Positions 12,908-25,200 of a stretch of 64,000 nt of DNA are shown one piece after another (the first letter of the stretch is position 1; every line of letters begins with the position of its first letter). The position numbers were made by a program, and so were the translations under genes. The notes under the pieces were generated by a model that was not told where the DNA came from, searched no databases, and saw nothing but the letters and a program-made list of their open reading frames with translations. Origin of the DNA: Anisakis pegreffii (lineage: Eukaryota > Nematoda > Chromadorea > Rhabditida > Anisakidae); contig JAPYMA010001845.1 of assembly GCA_035041965.1 (NCBI GenBank), forward strand, positions 1-64,000. Reading direction: 5' to 3'.

Positions 12908-14745
12908 TTGTCATTTACTTCTTTATTTACATTCATCATTTAAACTTTCTTTGAAACTAATCAAATTCCAAATAAAACGCTCTTTGATCTAAATTCGGTT
13001 TAATAGTTTTCATTTAGAAGACATTTCCTAGTCGAGTCATCATTTGTATTGCTCGTTCTACATTTACATTTCAACATCCACAAACGAATTTATTCCTCTT
13101 CCGCTTCAGACAATGTCATCTTAATTCCATATTATACTGTCATTATTATTATCCGTTTCTCGTTGCTGATCTGAATCTGCTATGTATATATTTTGTGAAG
13201 TATCCCTTCTATTGCTACCATTTCTTACTATCATCTTTCGTGTTCTTTCAATATTTTCGCTGTTTTGGTTTATTTAAAAGCACGAACCCTGTGCGCATAT
13301 CATAAATCATTCTTCACAACAGTTACACTGGGAATTATCAATATCCATTTATGTATCGAATCTGTATTTCAGTGTGTTATATATCCACACGAATGTGCAT
13401 ACTTTTAACAATGCTGATAATACTTTGTTATCATTGAAATTGTTCTGTACATATTAATACTTATCTGCTGTGAACAAATCGCGTGCACATTGTTATCATT
13501 TAAAAGTAATTCCCAATTTCGTTGTGATGCGATTACACTTATCAACTTGTAAATTTTGTAACTACTCCGCAGCTAGCGTAAATGAGTTGAAAATTTTCAT
13601 TGCTCTTTCTGTCGCATTGCTTTTGACTCATTCCTCTGGTTAGTGCAAAGCAAAAATTTTTTAAAGTGTTTGTAAAATTCTGAAAAACGAAAATGATGTC
13701 GTCAGAAGTGTTGCTGATTGAGAGTAGATTGTGCGCCATGAACTACTGAATGCTGCTATCCGAAAGTGCTCAACTGAACTTCGTTATATTACGAAGCAAT
13801 TCATCGGGAGACATCAACTATCTCATTGCCACACTTATCAAATATTAAGCCTCTTATACACGAATGGTTGTATGGAGATTTTCAGGTTCCGTTTATCTTC
13901 CGATCCTCCATCTTTTCATTTCCGAAGCTATTTAAGGTGTTTGCACATATGACACTTATGATTTGAACGAGGCGTTTGGTGAATGTTCAGGGGGTTTCTT
14001 TCGCTGAAATTTTCTTAATTTCATGTCTATCTGATGTCCGTTGATAGCGAGCGTCTCAAGTTCCTATCTACATATAGAGATCAGTTTATTACAGTTCGTT
14101 GCTCAGCGATTTATTAATGAAATCTACAATGTTCTTGCCCACTTCTTTCAATCTCTTGCAGAAGCCTTTTCTCTACTCCCTATCAACTAGCGTCGCGAAC
14201 TCGAAGAGTTTTATTGAGGAACTGTCTGTTCTTCTGTTGCATTTGTATCTGCATGTCACCTTGTTTGTTCATTATAAAACATTTTGAATGGATCATTGTT
14301 CATCTTATTTTATTTTGAGAAAAGTTTTTGTAACATAAGCAGTATTTTTGATAAGCGTTGCATCTCGAAAAGAATCATGACAACGAGTGTCGTTAAAAAG
14401 CATTTGTATGAACAGATAATGTTAATGACATCTGAAAACATGAAATTACAATGGATTAATTTTAAATAAAGTAGTCTGTTATAAGGCATTGATGACGAGT
14501 TGCATGATCAATTAATGTTATTGCATAGCTGGTTTTTGCTCGTATTCCTGCAATACAGAAAGATGATGAAACTTATATAATACCGCCTGAAAGTCCAATA
14601 CTACTCGAACAAGAGTGATCTGAATGAAGGTAATCAACCACTGAGTGTCAGTTGATTCGATTGATAAGTTTATGATTTGTTATAGAAATGAATCTTCTTT
14701 CTTACCTCTGACATGAGGAGGATTATAACTGACGATAGAATTTAG
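12908..14745. other. Intergenic, 3' side of FBXL and OST4
   Basis: No conserved coding sequence seen on either strand. Open frames of 60-73 codons around 13.5-14.5 kb have no recognisable similarity. The FBXL (+) and OST4 (-) 3' ends converge on this interval. Confidence 0.5.
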
Positions 14746-14856
14746 TCATCTGCGAGCCCGTTTGTTCGCTGTGATGTAGTGAAATAAAACCACAAGTAAT
14801 AGCATCGCAACACCGAGCGCATTCGCCATCACTCCCAGTTGCATATCACTGATCAT
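14746..14856 (-). CDS. OST4: OST4, small subunit of the oligosaccharyltransferase
   Basis: One-exon 36-residue protein on the minus strand, below the usual ORF length cut-off. It begins MISDMQLGVMANALGVAMLL and ends HYITANKRARR. This aligns nearly end to end with animal OST4 (MITDVQLA..ANMLGV...LLVVLYHY...), a single-pass ER membrane protein that stabilises the STT3 catalytic subunit during N-glycosylation. Residues ~8-27 form the membrane helix, followed by a basic cytosolic tail. The ATG directly follows GAAAAG, consistent with a trans-splice acceptor. It is divergently oriented to UNC-50, about 800 bp away. Confidence 0.93.
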   Translation of the reverse strand: MISDMQLGVMANALGVAMLLLVVLFHYITANKRARR

Positions 14857-15652
14857 CTTTTCGTATCAGAACACGCACTCTGAACGATCACATTACATTA
14901 CAATCCCAGTGTATTGAATACATAAATATACACCATTGAGTGAAAATCTTCACTAAACGATCCTATTATAGCAAGCTTTTTCCTATTTATAGTTAGTAAA
15001 TAAAATCGTCATGCTGCAATGACTAATTATTTAACCATTTGCCAACTCTAGCTTGTATTTATGCCAGAATTGTGTTGGCACGCTTTAAAGCGGTGAGGGC
15101 AACTGCACAGTGATAATTGGAGAGGAGGAAAGATCGCTCGTGTGACTTGATTTTGTTCGTGGTGTTTGTGTAGCATAGAAATTGAGACGATTTTTAGATG
15201 AACAATTGCATTTGTCTGCGTAGTTTCACAGAATCCTCCCACTAGAAAATGAGGATTTCGAATAATTCTTATTTCGTCCTCCAATTGACTAACATCTTGT
15301 GTGAAACTTAATGAGTGCGCATGTCAAAGCGTTGAATACATCATGTACTGTAAAGTAAATGTATTATGCGTTGCATTGCGCACTACGACAAATTTTCCGA
15401 ACGAGCGATTTTTGGCTAGTTATTTATGAGGGGTGATCTGAACGGAGATTAAGCTTTGAGTTGGAGTACATACAGTGTCGATGAAAGGCCATATCCAGTC
15501 AAATCGTATTGCCAAAGATTTAGATTCCGTCCAAATCATCTCTGAATTCTGTTCACATTTTCCAAATAACTGTTAGTATTTTATCTAATTGAACTTCTAA
15601 TCAAGAGTTGATCAATTAAATGCGTATTAACAATTGCAGGTGATTTACCTCG

Positions 15653-17228
15653 ATGAAAGCCGCACATAAAAATTCGATAGCAACTGATTCATATTCTCGT
15701 GACCGTCCAACCCCGCTTAACGCAACACCACCGGAATCATCCTCATTCGCATCACGCAATATTTCTACTGCTAAAGATCATCCATCACAATCTCGGTTCA
15801 GTGGTGGTCAACCTTCTTATTATCGAGGATTTGGATCATCAGACAGTCGTTATTCGTCTTCCAATTTCCCTGGTGTTCCTTTCCAGTCATCCAATTATAT
15901 GTTAGTTCTTTCTGCTTCATTGTTTCTAAAGCACAGATTAATGCGCTAATTTAGATCGGCAGACCGAATTGGTTGTTTGACAGCGGTTCGAATGAGTGCA
16001 TCAGCGAAATTGAGTCGTTATTTTCGACGTTTGATTCGATTCAAACAAATGGACTTCGAGTTTGCTTTATGGCAAATGATATTTCTACTTGTACAACCGC
16101 AAAAGGTTTACCGAAATTTTATGTATCGTAAAAGTTAGTGATTTACTTCAATTATTCACATTCACCATATTGAACTATCTTAGATATTTTATTTTATTAA
16201 ACAGTCTTATCCGTTTTAGAAACGAAAGACCAGTGGGCAAGGGATGACCCAGCATTTTTGGTGTTACTGGCAATTGCATTGACAATATCGAGTGTAATAT
16301 TTGCATTGGTGATCGGATTATCATTCGGTGGTTTCATTAAGTTCATTTTATGGGTTGTTTTCGTGGATTGTATCGCTGCTGGGCTTGTTATTGCTACAGT
16401 TTTGTGGTAAGATTTTGGTATTGTGTTCGATTAATTATGCTTCGTAACTTCATTATTCATTCTGTTTTGAAGTCTTTGGATGTCTGAGGACGGAATTTGA
16501 TTGAGATCCAGGTCTGATTTAGTGGCCGAAATACGACGTTCAAATGTATACTCAGCACTAGCTTTTCTACTTACAATTAGAAAGCCATAGGTATTGTGAG
16601 GATATACTCTTCAAACTTAGGTGTTTAGCATTTTGTTTTGATTGTGAATTAATCATTGTGGTAATGATAAGGTTGATATCGAATCGGTACTTACGTCGAG
16701 TGAACGACCAAGATGTGGAATGGGGTTATTGTTTCGATGTCCATTTGAACGCATTCTTTCCGATGCTCATTTTCCTTCATGTCATTATGCCGATCACATA
16801 TTCGCGTTCGTTTTACTTTCTTCATTTGCTCGTAATATTTAGATAATTCTGAAATAAATTTCGCTTAATTTAGATTTGATCGATTACGACGCAATGCTCC
16901 CTCGTTTCTTTGGTAACTCGATCTGGTTTTTGGCAGTCGTTTATTACATTTATATCACCTTTCTCGGTTATACTGGTGCGTTATTTTCATTCATATTCAC
17001 TTTCAATTCATTCATTCATACTGATATTGATAATCAAAACCACAACAATGTTAAGCAATCATTCTGTTTGCAGCACTCCCAATCCTCAAAAATACGCATA
17101 TATTTCTCTACCCAATCACGTTCATATTCATTTTCTATATTGCAACAATCACCGCCGGCTGGAATATATCACGTACTGCAATGTCGTTCTATCATTTTCG
17201 TGCTGAAAAACTCAAATCTTATTCCTGA
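15653..17228 (+). CDS. UNC50: UNC-50 homologue, Golgi membrane protein
   Basis: Multi-span inner-nuclear/Golgi membrane protein of the UNC-50 family, needed in C. elegans for trafficking of nicotinic acetylcholine receptors. Six exons join in phase to 334 residues: 15653-15900, 15955-16133, 16220-16406, 16672-16805, 16874-16975 and 17074-17228. Diagnostic segments include FKQMDFEFALWQM, PQKVYRNFMYRK, TKDQWARDDPAFLVLL, DVEWGYCFDVHLNAFFPML, YYIYITFLGYTALP and a C-terminus TAMSFYHFRAEKLKSYS. About five hydrophobic segments are visible. The first ~100 residues are a Ser/Tyr-rich extension absent from the ~259-residue vertebrate protein. A TTGCAG acceptor lies 13 bases before the ATG, a candidate trans-splice site. 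One donor is GTTCGT. Confidence 0.95.
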
Positions 17229-17971
17229 TTTTCTTTCGTTCTTTTATTCTATACGTGAATTTATCGTTACTCTCGCTTAACAGTGAAATTTTTCAATGCA
17301 ACAAAAACCAATCTATGTTATTCATTTGTTTCTGTAACTGTTATTTAACAATCGAAATGCCAATCAGTGCTGTGTGTTGTTATGTGATTGATTGTTGTAT
17401 AATATTTCAGTTCTTATATCTGGTTTTCACGAACCTTAGCGTATTGTGTCAAAATGTATACAATCAGCAATGTTTTGTCAATTTATTGATCTGTTTATTT
17501 GCCAATAAACCGTGGTTATTTATGAATGTTGTTGCATATTTATCACTGAAATGCGGATGAGTTTGGTTTATTCACTCAAAACGATGTGAAGCACATGTGC
17601 TGGATGGTATCGAGTGTGTGAAAAATGAGTCACGTAAAATTGTTAAGTTCTGATGCAATTCGACAGATTGAAGTGCGTTGTGAGATGGGAAGAATGAGTT
17701 TGTTGGTGGATGATGCCTTCTGAAAGTTTGATGAATTTTACGTGAAGAGTATGTCTGTTACATGAAAAAGGAATGAACAATTCTCGTTTTGTGTAAACCA
17801 AAGTGGAATAATGCTAAACGTGGTCACTGCAAGAGATGAAACATGTTGTAAATTGAAGTTCTCAGTGCAACGAATCGTTGACTAATGCGAATGAATCAAT
17901 AAAATAAGTGATTAAACTTGTTCACTTCATTTCAGTGTTATGGAATTAATTTGCAATATTGTACAATAACA
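17229..17971. other. Intergenic; 3' flank of UNC-50
   Basis: No coding exon is supported here; open frames are AT-rich and hydrophobic by composition. Confidence 0.5.
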
Positions 17972-20900
17972 ATGAGCACTAACTGCCTTACTTTACTCAT
18001 CTTTATTAGGTATGTATAAGGTCACTTATTTCATTTTGTTCATTTTTTTGAATTCGTTCACCGTGCTGATTTCTAACGTAAATTCTGATCACAAACTAAT
18101 TCATTGAACACCTTCAATAAATGTTAATTAACAATTCACATCTGAGAGTTTCTTGCCATTCATTATAGAGCTGTTCATGTTCTAAGAGTCTACCAAATTA
18201 CGATTTACATCAAATCGTATAATTTCGATTCACTTCACTGAATTGAATTAATATTTTCAGCATCCAACTCTTAAACACACAACATCTGCCGTGCATGAAT
18301 TTCACTTGTTCTTCAGATGAGCTCAATTCACTTTCACATGTAACATACAAGGATTGCTCAGAATGTCGTCGTGATATCGACCGGTATTATAGCTTTGTAA
18401 TTATATCTCAACCTGTGATGCGACATGCTGCTACTAAAATATTGTCTGTATTATCTCCACATTCCAGATTTTGTTTAATAAGAGATAAGAGCAGATACGC
18501 ATGCACCAGGTCAATCTCAGAATCATGCATCCCTCGCTCCCTTCTAAATGATCATAACACTAACAGTGATTCAACAGTTTCAATCTGTTACATACCTTGT
18601 AAGTTTTTAGTTACATACATACGTATTCAATATCTTCTTTCATTACAAGTGTTCATTTCAAGTGTGTACAGCGTTGATTTATTGTTGTCTGGCGAACAAT
18701 CGCGAAACGTGCTCATCATTGCATACGCAGTCTGATGTGGAACTTCGGCTTTGTGTTACGATTACAAAAGTAGGGAATTAGGTTTTTGCATGATGCTTAT
18801 CGAACAAGCAACTAAAGATTATCGTGCATTGAGTGAAGCACGTCCCAATCCATCGCCGTACCTTACTCTCATTACTGCCACTTACTTGAAACAGAATCGG
18901 TTGTATTCCAAAAATTGTTTTTGCCAGAGAATGTTTTTACCAGGCCCACCCTCATTTCACGGCCTAATATTGCGTATCTTGGATTAATTCATCAACGGCG
19001 TGCGATTTGGTGAAAAGCACACCAGGCGAGCAAAGGAGAGTATCTTGCTGTACGCAGAAATGTTCGAGTTGTGGGTGATAAATGTATTTGACGATTGAGG
19101 GTGATAGTGGTGATGATGAAAAATTTATTGAGTATTAAATAAATAATGATTCATTGACTCTTACAATGCGCAAAAAATAAATGACGATATTACTGCAAAA
19201 AGCCATCATCAAAACGTTAAAACGGGTAAAGATATCACTGATAAATGCGTTTTAAGTTGATATTTTAACGCATTTTCTGTGGTTAGTAAATCAATCTTCA
19301 TTCGTTTATTTATTCATTTAGCATTTACTTGAATTTGTCATTCACTTCAATTGCATTAATGTGTTCTAATGGTAAGTGGTTACAGCGAGTCAATGGCTAG
19401 ATATGCCTCTGATGAGTACAGCTGATCAAAATTCTATTTCCATTGAAATTGGGCGATTTTGGGAGAGTGAAAGCAACCAAGATGTTCATTTTAGCAATTT
19501 GACTTTGAACGCGATTTATGCGGTCAAGGTATTTTAATATTATTATTGTCATTATTACCATTAGTGATGGCATCAGACCGATGATCGATCGCAAAAATTC
19601 GACAATTTCGATCGGATTTTCGTCGGTCGGATTCCAGCCAAGCAGTTTGAAAGGTCTTAAGAAATTCCGACTTTCGGAATATGGAGAAGTCAAGTCGGTT
19701 GGATTCCGACCGACAGGAAATTTCGCTGAGATGCCATCTTTAATAATCATCATCCATATTACGATTGTTGTCATTGGTATTACTGTTATTCATATTAGTA
19801 TCAGTCAACGAGTGAAAATGTGATGTAAAAGAGGAACTTGAGGTCTGCTGAGGAACTGAGTTGCGGCAGACCTAATCAGTCACGATTGCAGCCTGTATTA
19901 AATGAATAGATATCTATTAAAAGAGTGGATTATTCTTTCGCATCGGGGTTCAAACATCTGTTAAACAATGAATGGTCTACCAGTATTAGCCTCATGAACC
20001 CGAATGTAATCTATCGCCGTATCTTACTCTGATTACTGCCACTTACTTGTGACAGAGTCGGCCGGTATTTCAAAAATTGGGTTCTTTGCTTCACCCTAGT
20101 TTACTCATTCGTTTAATCATCAATCGCAATTCATTGTCTCTTTGTTATCATCAATACAACACCCATCCTTCCTTGACATCCATCTCTCAGCACATCCAAC
20201 AATCTGTGCATAGATGTGTGGATATATAAATATTTACGTATGCATATTTATTTATATTCGCATAAATTTAAATGTTTACATCCGATGTGATGAATGAGAT
20301 AAATAAAATCAAAAAAAATTGAAGGATCTGATAGACTGCATGGATTATGGTCGTTTATCGGAAGTGCAAATTATCGATGAAAATTTGTGTTTCGTCAGAT
20401 ACCGCATTCCAATGCCTTCGATCGACTACGCATCCGACGATGTTATTCACTAATTTCATTCAGTGTAGTGATCACTGAGCTTAAGTTACCTTATTAGATG
20501 AGAGTATTTATGAAAACTGAATGGAAATAATTTTGATTCCAGAGAATTTTCAGCAATATTATTATGATGACAATGAAAATCCAATCGTTCAATTCGACCG
20601 ACAGATATTTGATGAGGATAAGCCGTTAATATTCTGGTATTCGGTTCTGGCAAAGCAACTGTTCGAATTGCAACAAAACAACATCACTGTCTATTTTCAG
20701 TATCCGATGCGGTCTCGTAACGTCACATATAATATCAAAGGTATTCATTCCAGTCATAAATACTCTAGATGTAGATACGTATAATTTGATAAAGTGAAAT
20801 AATAACTTAGCAATAAATGACTAAAATAATGCGCACATAATACGGTAACACCGTAAAACGTTAGAACGCCATCATCAGCTGCAACAGGGATATTGAAGTA

Positions 20901-21607
20901 TTGGAACTGAATCGAATTGGATGCGTAACGAAAAGAGGAAGATCGAGGATCAGTGTGAATCAAAATATAATGCAGAATAATAATTATCATTATAGATGAT
21001 AATGAATATAAAAGTGAGTAGTGATAATAATATTGGTGACAATACTGGTTGCGCGCTACTAATATTGTAAATGATGATGGCTGTCTAACGCGAAAACATC
21101 TTACGATGTTACTGTACTATCTGCGCACTACTTTGGTCAGTTATGTTTATTTACTATTGCCTTATTGGTTACTCTAAAATGCACATCACAACGCACACTC
21201 ATCTATAATTACTGATGAAGTGTTTGGTGATAAATAGTTAATTATGCACTAGAAGTAAGTCACTGGATGACGAAGTGAATTCAATTCATTCAGAATCACC
21301 AACAGTTCGTTCTGTTCAGCGAGTACAATTTGTCTTAAACCACGAAAACGATGATAATATTAAGAGTAGGAACGGTGCTGATAACATCAGTAACAGTGAT
21401 AACGAGATCGACAGAAGACCATCGTTCTCGTACGATCAAATGTTATACTTTCAACAGTTCACCATCGCATTGATATGTTTCATTCTGTTGGTTGTTCTTC
21501 TTGTTGCACTATTAATATTCTATTATTGTTTCGTTAATAGCAAACATCCAAATTCTCTTTGTTTCATATCAATTTCTTTTTGCATTTCTTATTCGAATTT
21601 ATTATAA
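17972..21607 (+). CDS. Cys-rich one-pass membrane protein, family unknown
   Basis: Exon 17972-18009 encodes a signal-peptide start (MSTNCLTLLIFIR) that joins in phase to 18262-18598, a Cys-rich ectodomain (NFTCSSDELNSL, YKDCSECRRDIDRYY) with a strong GTAAGT donor. It then joins 18663-18769 (CTALIYCCLANN, VELRLCVTITK). Further exon candidates are ~19395-19530 (WESESNQDVHFSNLTLNAIY), 20335-20467 (TAWIMVVYRKCKL) and 20543-20740 (QIFDEDKPLIFWYSVLAKQL, NNITVYFQYP). The last open stretch, ~21255-21607, has an acidic/Asn-rich spacer, a hydrophobic helix (FTIALICFILLVVLLVALLI) and a short tail. Joins 18769/19395 and 20740/21255 are not in phase as drawn, so exons are missing or shifted. The alternating strands and Cys pattern suggest an Ig/FNIII-like receptor ectodomain, but I recognise no family. 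A MITE (19561-19743) and two repeat fragments lie in its introns. Confidence 0.45.
18841..18917. repeat. Dispersed repeat fragment, copy 1
   Basis: About 77 bp sharing long blocks (for example TACTGCCACTTACTTG and TTCCAAAAATTG-like ends) with 20001-20080. It produces an ORF that looks like a protein but is probably repeat-derived. Confidence 0.6.
19561..19743. mobile_element. MITE, TTAGTGATGGC family, copy 2
   Basis: 183 bp with inverted ends TTAGTGATGGCATC and GATGCCATCTTTAA, interior rich in TCGGATT/AATCCGA motifs as in copies 1 and 3. It sits in a probable intron of the Cys-rich membrane protein gene. Confidence 0.8.
20001..20080. repeat. Dispersed repeat fragment, copy 2
   Basis: Partner of 18841-18917 in the same orientation, roughly 80% alike over 75 bp by eye. 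Confidence 0.6.
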
Positions 21608-21676
21608 TCCACTCTTACTACCATTATCACTTGTTTTAATCTGTTACATCATTTGTCGATATGTTTTATATCGTCA

Positions 21677-21707
<31 letters not shown>

Positions 21708-21881
21708 CAATATCATTGTTGTTATTCTGAATGCTATATTACTAATTGACTATAGATAGCATATAACTATTAATATTAGATGAGTATTAATGTTTATCGG
21801 TCTCTGGTGCATTGTCAAGTTGGAAACAGATATTGTTTTTTATTTGTTAAATGTATATGAAATGAAAATCAATAATTGACA

Positions 21882-21931
21882 AAAAAGCAAATGAATAGTA
21901 AATCAAATGATTTACTATTCATTTGCTTTTT
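21882..21931. repeat. Perfect 24-bp palindrome with 2-bp loop
   Basis: Arms 21882-21905 and 21908-21931 are exact reverse complements separated by AA. It lies in the convergent intergenic space between the Cys-rich membrane gene (+) and the integrin gene (-). It could extrude as a cruciform or act as a bidirectional 3'-end hairpin; it is AT-rich and ends in a T run on both strands. Confidence 0.85.
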
Positions 21932-22299
21932 GAAATTATGCGAATTATAAAATTATGCAAATAAAGCAAATGAAACAATTATGCACCTATTACTGACCAA
22001 TAAAATATGTTTAAATAACACAAACAACGAAATGAAATTCAGTTGCGTTATTAAAAGGCACGTCGAAACTGAGAAAATAACCGATGAATATAATAACAAT
22101 GAAAATAATGGGTTAACACCATCAAATAACTCATAAATGAATGGATGAATGAAACTGAATAACTATCGATATCGTTGTCATATATACACAATTTAGTAGC
22201 TGCACTGATTATCGGTTACTTTCGTTGAGATGAGTTTCAATGAGATAAGATAATGATAAGATAACGCGATGATCAATGTTAGATGCGAACCGCAGATGA

Positions 22300-25200
22300 C
22301 TAGACTTTAACACCGTGCCGTTGTTCCGAGTACATGTAGGGATGTGCGTAACGCACTTTGCTGTCTGCATACATATCATCGGTGCCCTTCAAACCTTTCT
22401 TGTAAGTGGCTTGTTCGGTCGGTGGACGGTTTCGTTTGAAGAATCCGCACTGTAATCCGGATTGAATTACTTGCTAGTATTGCATCTCTTATTCAACAAC
22501 AACAACAAGTGCACACTAACCCTCCATAAGCATAAAATAAGCAATGCGAGAATGACCAAGCCAATAAGAATTGCCAGTAAATATAACCACCACGGAACAC
22601 CGCGCTGCGATTGCTCTGGATCGGTCGGATTCACATCGGTTGTTACCTGCATTAAATCGAGTTCATTTCCCGCATATAACAACAAGTATAATAATTAAGA
22701 GACAAACAGCAGTGAGTTGTGCGGGAGGATTGTATTTGGACGAAGGTGCATTGGAAAGAGAAGTTATTTTAGCGATGCCAATAGACGAGATGTCAGCCTC
22801 GAGGATATTGTTGGTGACAAGTGTGTTGAGCACTAAACGTGAGTAGACCTCGACCAAAATGAACTCATCCTCGTGCAGATAACCGATGTCACATTCGATA
22901 TGCGTACAATTATTGTAATTGCAATCCTGAAATATTCGTTTGGTGATTGAGAGTGTCTCGTTAAACTGTAGACGAGATGAATGTTGATAAATTAAGAGTA
23001 ATAACCAACCAAAGTGGCACGACTCAAATATCCTTTGTATTCGATGGCAGATGAAGATGCTTTCGCGAGTCTTACTGCATTCTTCATCTCATTCTTGGAC
23101 GTGACCGCCATTCGAGTTTTGTCGTAATCGTGTTCATTTTGAGGGGAAGCATCACGTTTATGACGACGTCTCTTCAGATCTTCGTATTGATCATGAACGT
23201 GTTCATCACCATTTTCATCATAACTTTCGTCGAAAATTATCGCTGATGGTGTTGGAATGTGTTCATTTGATATCTATATTTATGGAATATATAAAATGAG
23301 TACTTACTAGCAAGAGGATAAGTTATGGACTAATTTTTGCCTGAGACGAAATAATGGGGATGTAGTGTAGAGATGTCACGTGGATAAAGATAGAATACTG
23401 ATCATTGACGGATAATCGAACACAACAAACTAAGAATCACCGTTAAACTCTCCGGATTAACATTCCGATTTTGCCTGACGCGACATTTCACTTTAGATGC
23501 ATCATTCACTTGTACGTTATCGATTAGATACAATAGATGCTGACCATTCCCTGCGAAACTTGGCCATATTATATCGAGTGTTGCGCTGCTTATTGCACTC
23601 GGACCGCGATTGATTACCTTCATATATAAATTACTGTAATTTTATGAGGTGCTTTTACGCACAGTGAGAATAACGAAGAGCTTGCCTCACCTGATAAAGA
23701 TGACTAACGACAGGTCCGATATCCGAGTCGAAAAGAGCCTTCGAAATGGGGAGTGTATTTCTGATAGAGTAATCCAGCTGTTCGGGTGTTGATCTGCCGA
23801 CCAACGATAACTGTGCCTTCATTTCGAGCGGGATGTGCAGCGTAAGGGCATTATCGGTGCGAGTTTCTTCATTCTCCGCATTCGTACTGCATCAGCGTGC
23901 ATTCATTAGAATCGAGTGCTAATAACAAAAGCTATTCACTTACCTATTCACAAACATCTTCACCACGATCTCTTCCTTACTCGTATCAATACCAGTCGCT
24001 GATAATCGAAATCCGAATTCAATGTGTGCGTTCGATGGCAGTGGATTGCCGATATCACACACGAATTTGTATTCTTCTTCTTCTTTTGCTGATTGCTTAG
24101 TATCCTTGGTTTGTGGTGAACAGCTTAATGGTTGCTTAAATACAATTACATTATTAAAATACCAGTTGATCCGTGCAAATCAAATAATAACCTTTGCGCT
24201 ATAGTTCTCAATGCCACCGTATTCAAAGCCAGGTGGAAGCAGGATAAAAAACTGTGATTCATAAGAATCTTCACCACGATTCATCACCGATACATTCAAT
24301 AAGAGCGATTGTTCTGTGGAACCGATCGTGAATTTTTCCCTGTTTCTGAAAAAAATTTAGGTTATAGTATGTAAGAAGCAGTGAAATGAATAAAGAAAAG
24401 AACGAACGATATTGCATGCAACTGAAGATCTGGTATGCACTCGTTATCAGCACCGCAGTTCTTGTCGATCGACAACTGCAAATAAGTCATATACGGTATC
24501 TATCTCATTTGCATGAACGCAATTAATAAATTCGAATTCAATGAGTTGCTTACCTCATGAACAAATGTCAGTGGAACTGTATTATCAATGGCTGGTTCTA
24601 AGTTGCCAGAGAGGGAGATACCACTTGAACGTTCCTCATATGAATAATTCGCTGTGATTTGAATCGGAGTCAATTTATCGCGGATTGAATCCTTTGATTA
24701 TTATCATTGATTAATACAACTCTTTGCAATACACTAACTATCACTCTGTATGGTTGATTCGTTTGTCCGCTCTCTTACTCAATGGACTGACGTATTAGAA
24801 TATAACTCAATAAGAGAGCCAAGAAAGAGAAATAATAATATGGAAGTAATGAATAAAAAAGAACCGAGACATAGATGTCGTAGTCATCGCAGAATCGTTC
24901 TCTCCTTCGAATGTGAAGAGTTTGTTCGATGAGGTTTGGCTGTTCTTTTGAGAGCGATTTCTTACTCACTTTAACATTTCGTTTTTGAGCCTTTAATTCA
25001 CTCGTATTATTTATTCAGCCAAATTATACTATCACAGATGATAATATAATATCTAACCAAATCACGCCTCCTGAAGAATGCTCTCGGACTGATCGTTTTC
25101 TTCGAGTCGACATTGATTATCACTTTTAGTTCGATATCGTTCGGTGATTGTCCTTTACCCTCATACTGCACACACAGTTTCAATTGATCACTAAGATAGG

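Noticed and set aside
18751..18987. 78-codon ORF (CYDYKSRELGFCM...)
   Set aside because: Largely formed by a dispersed repeat also present at 20001-20080.
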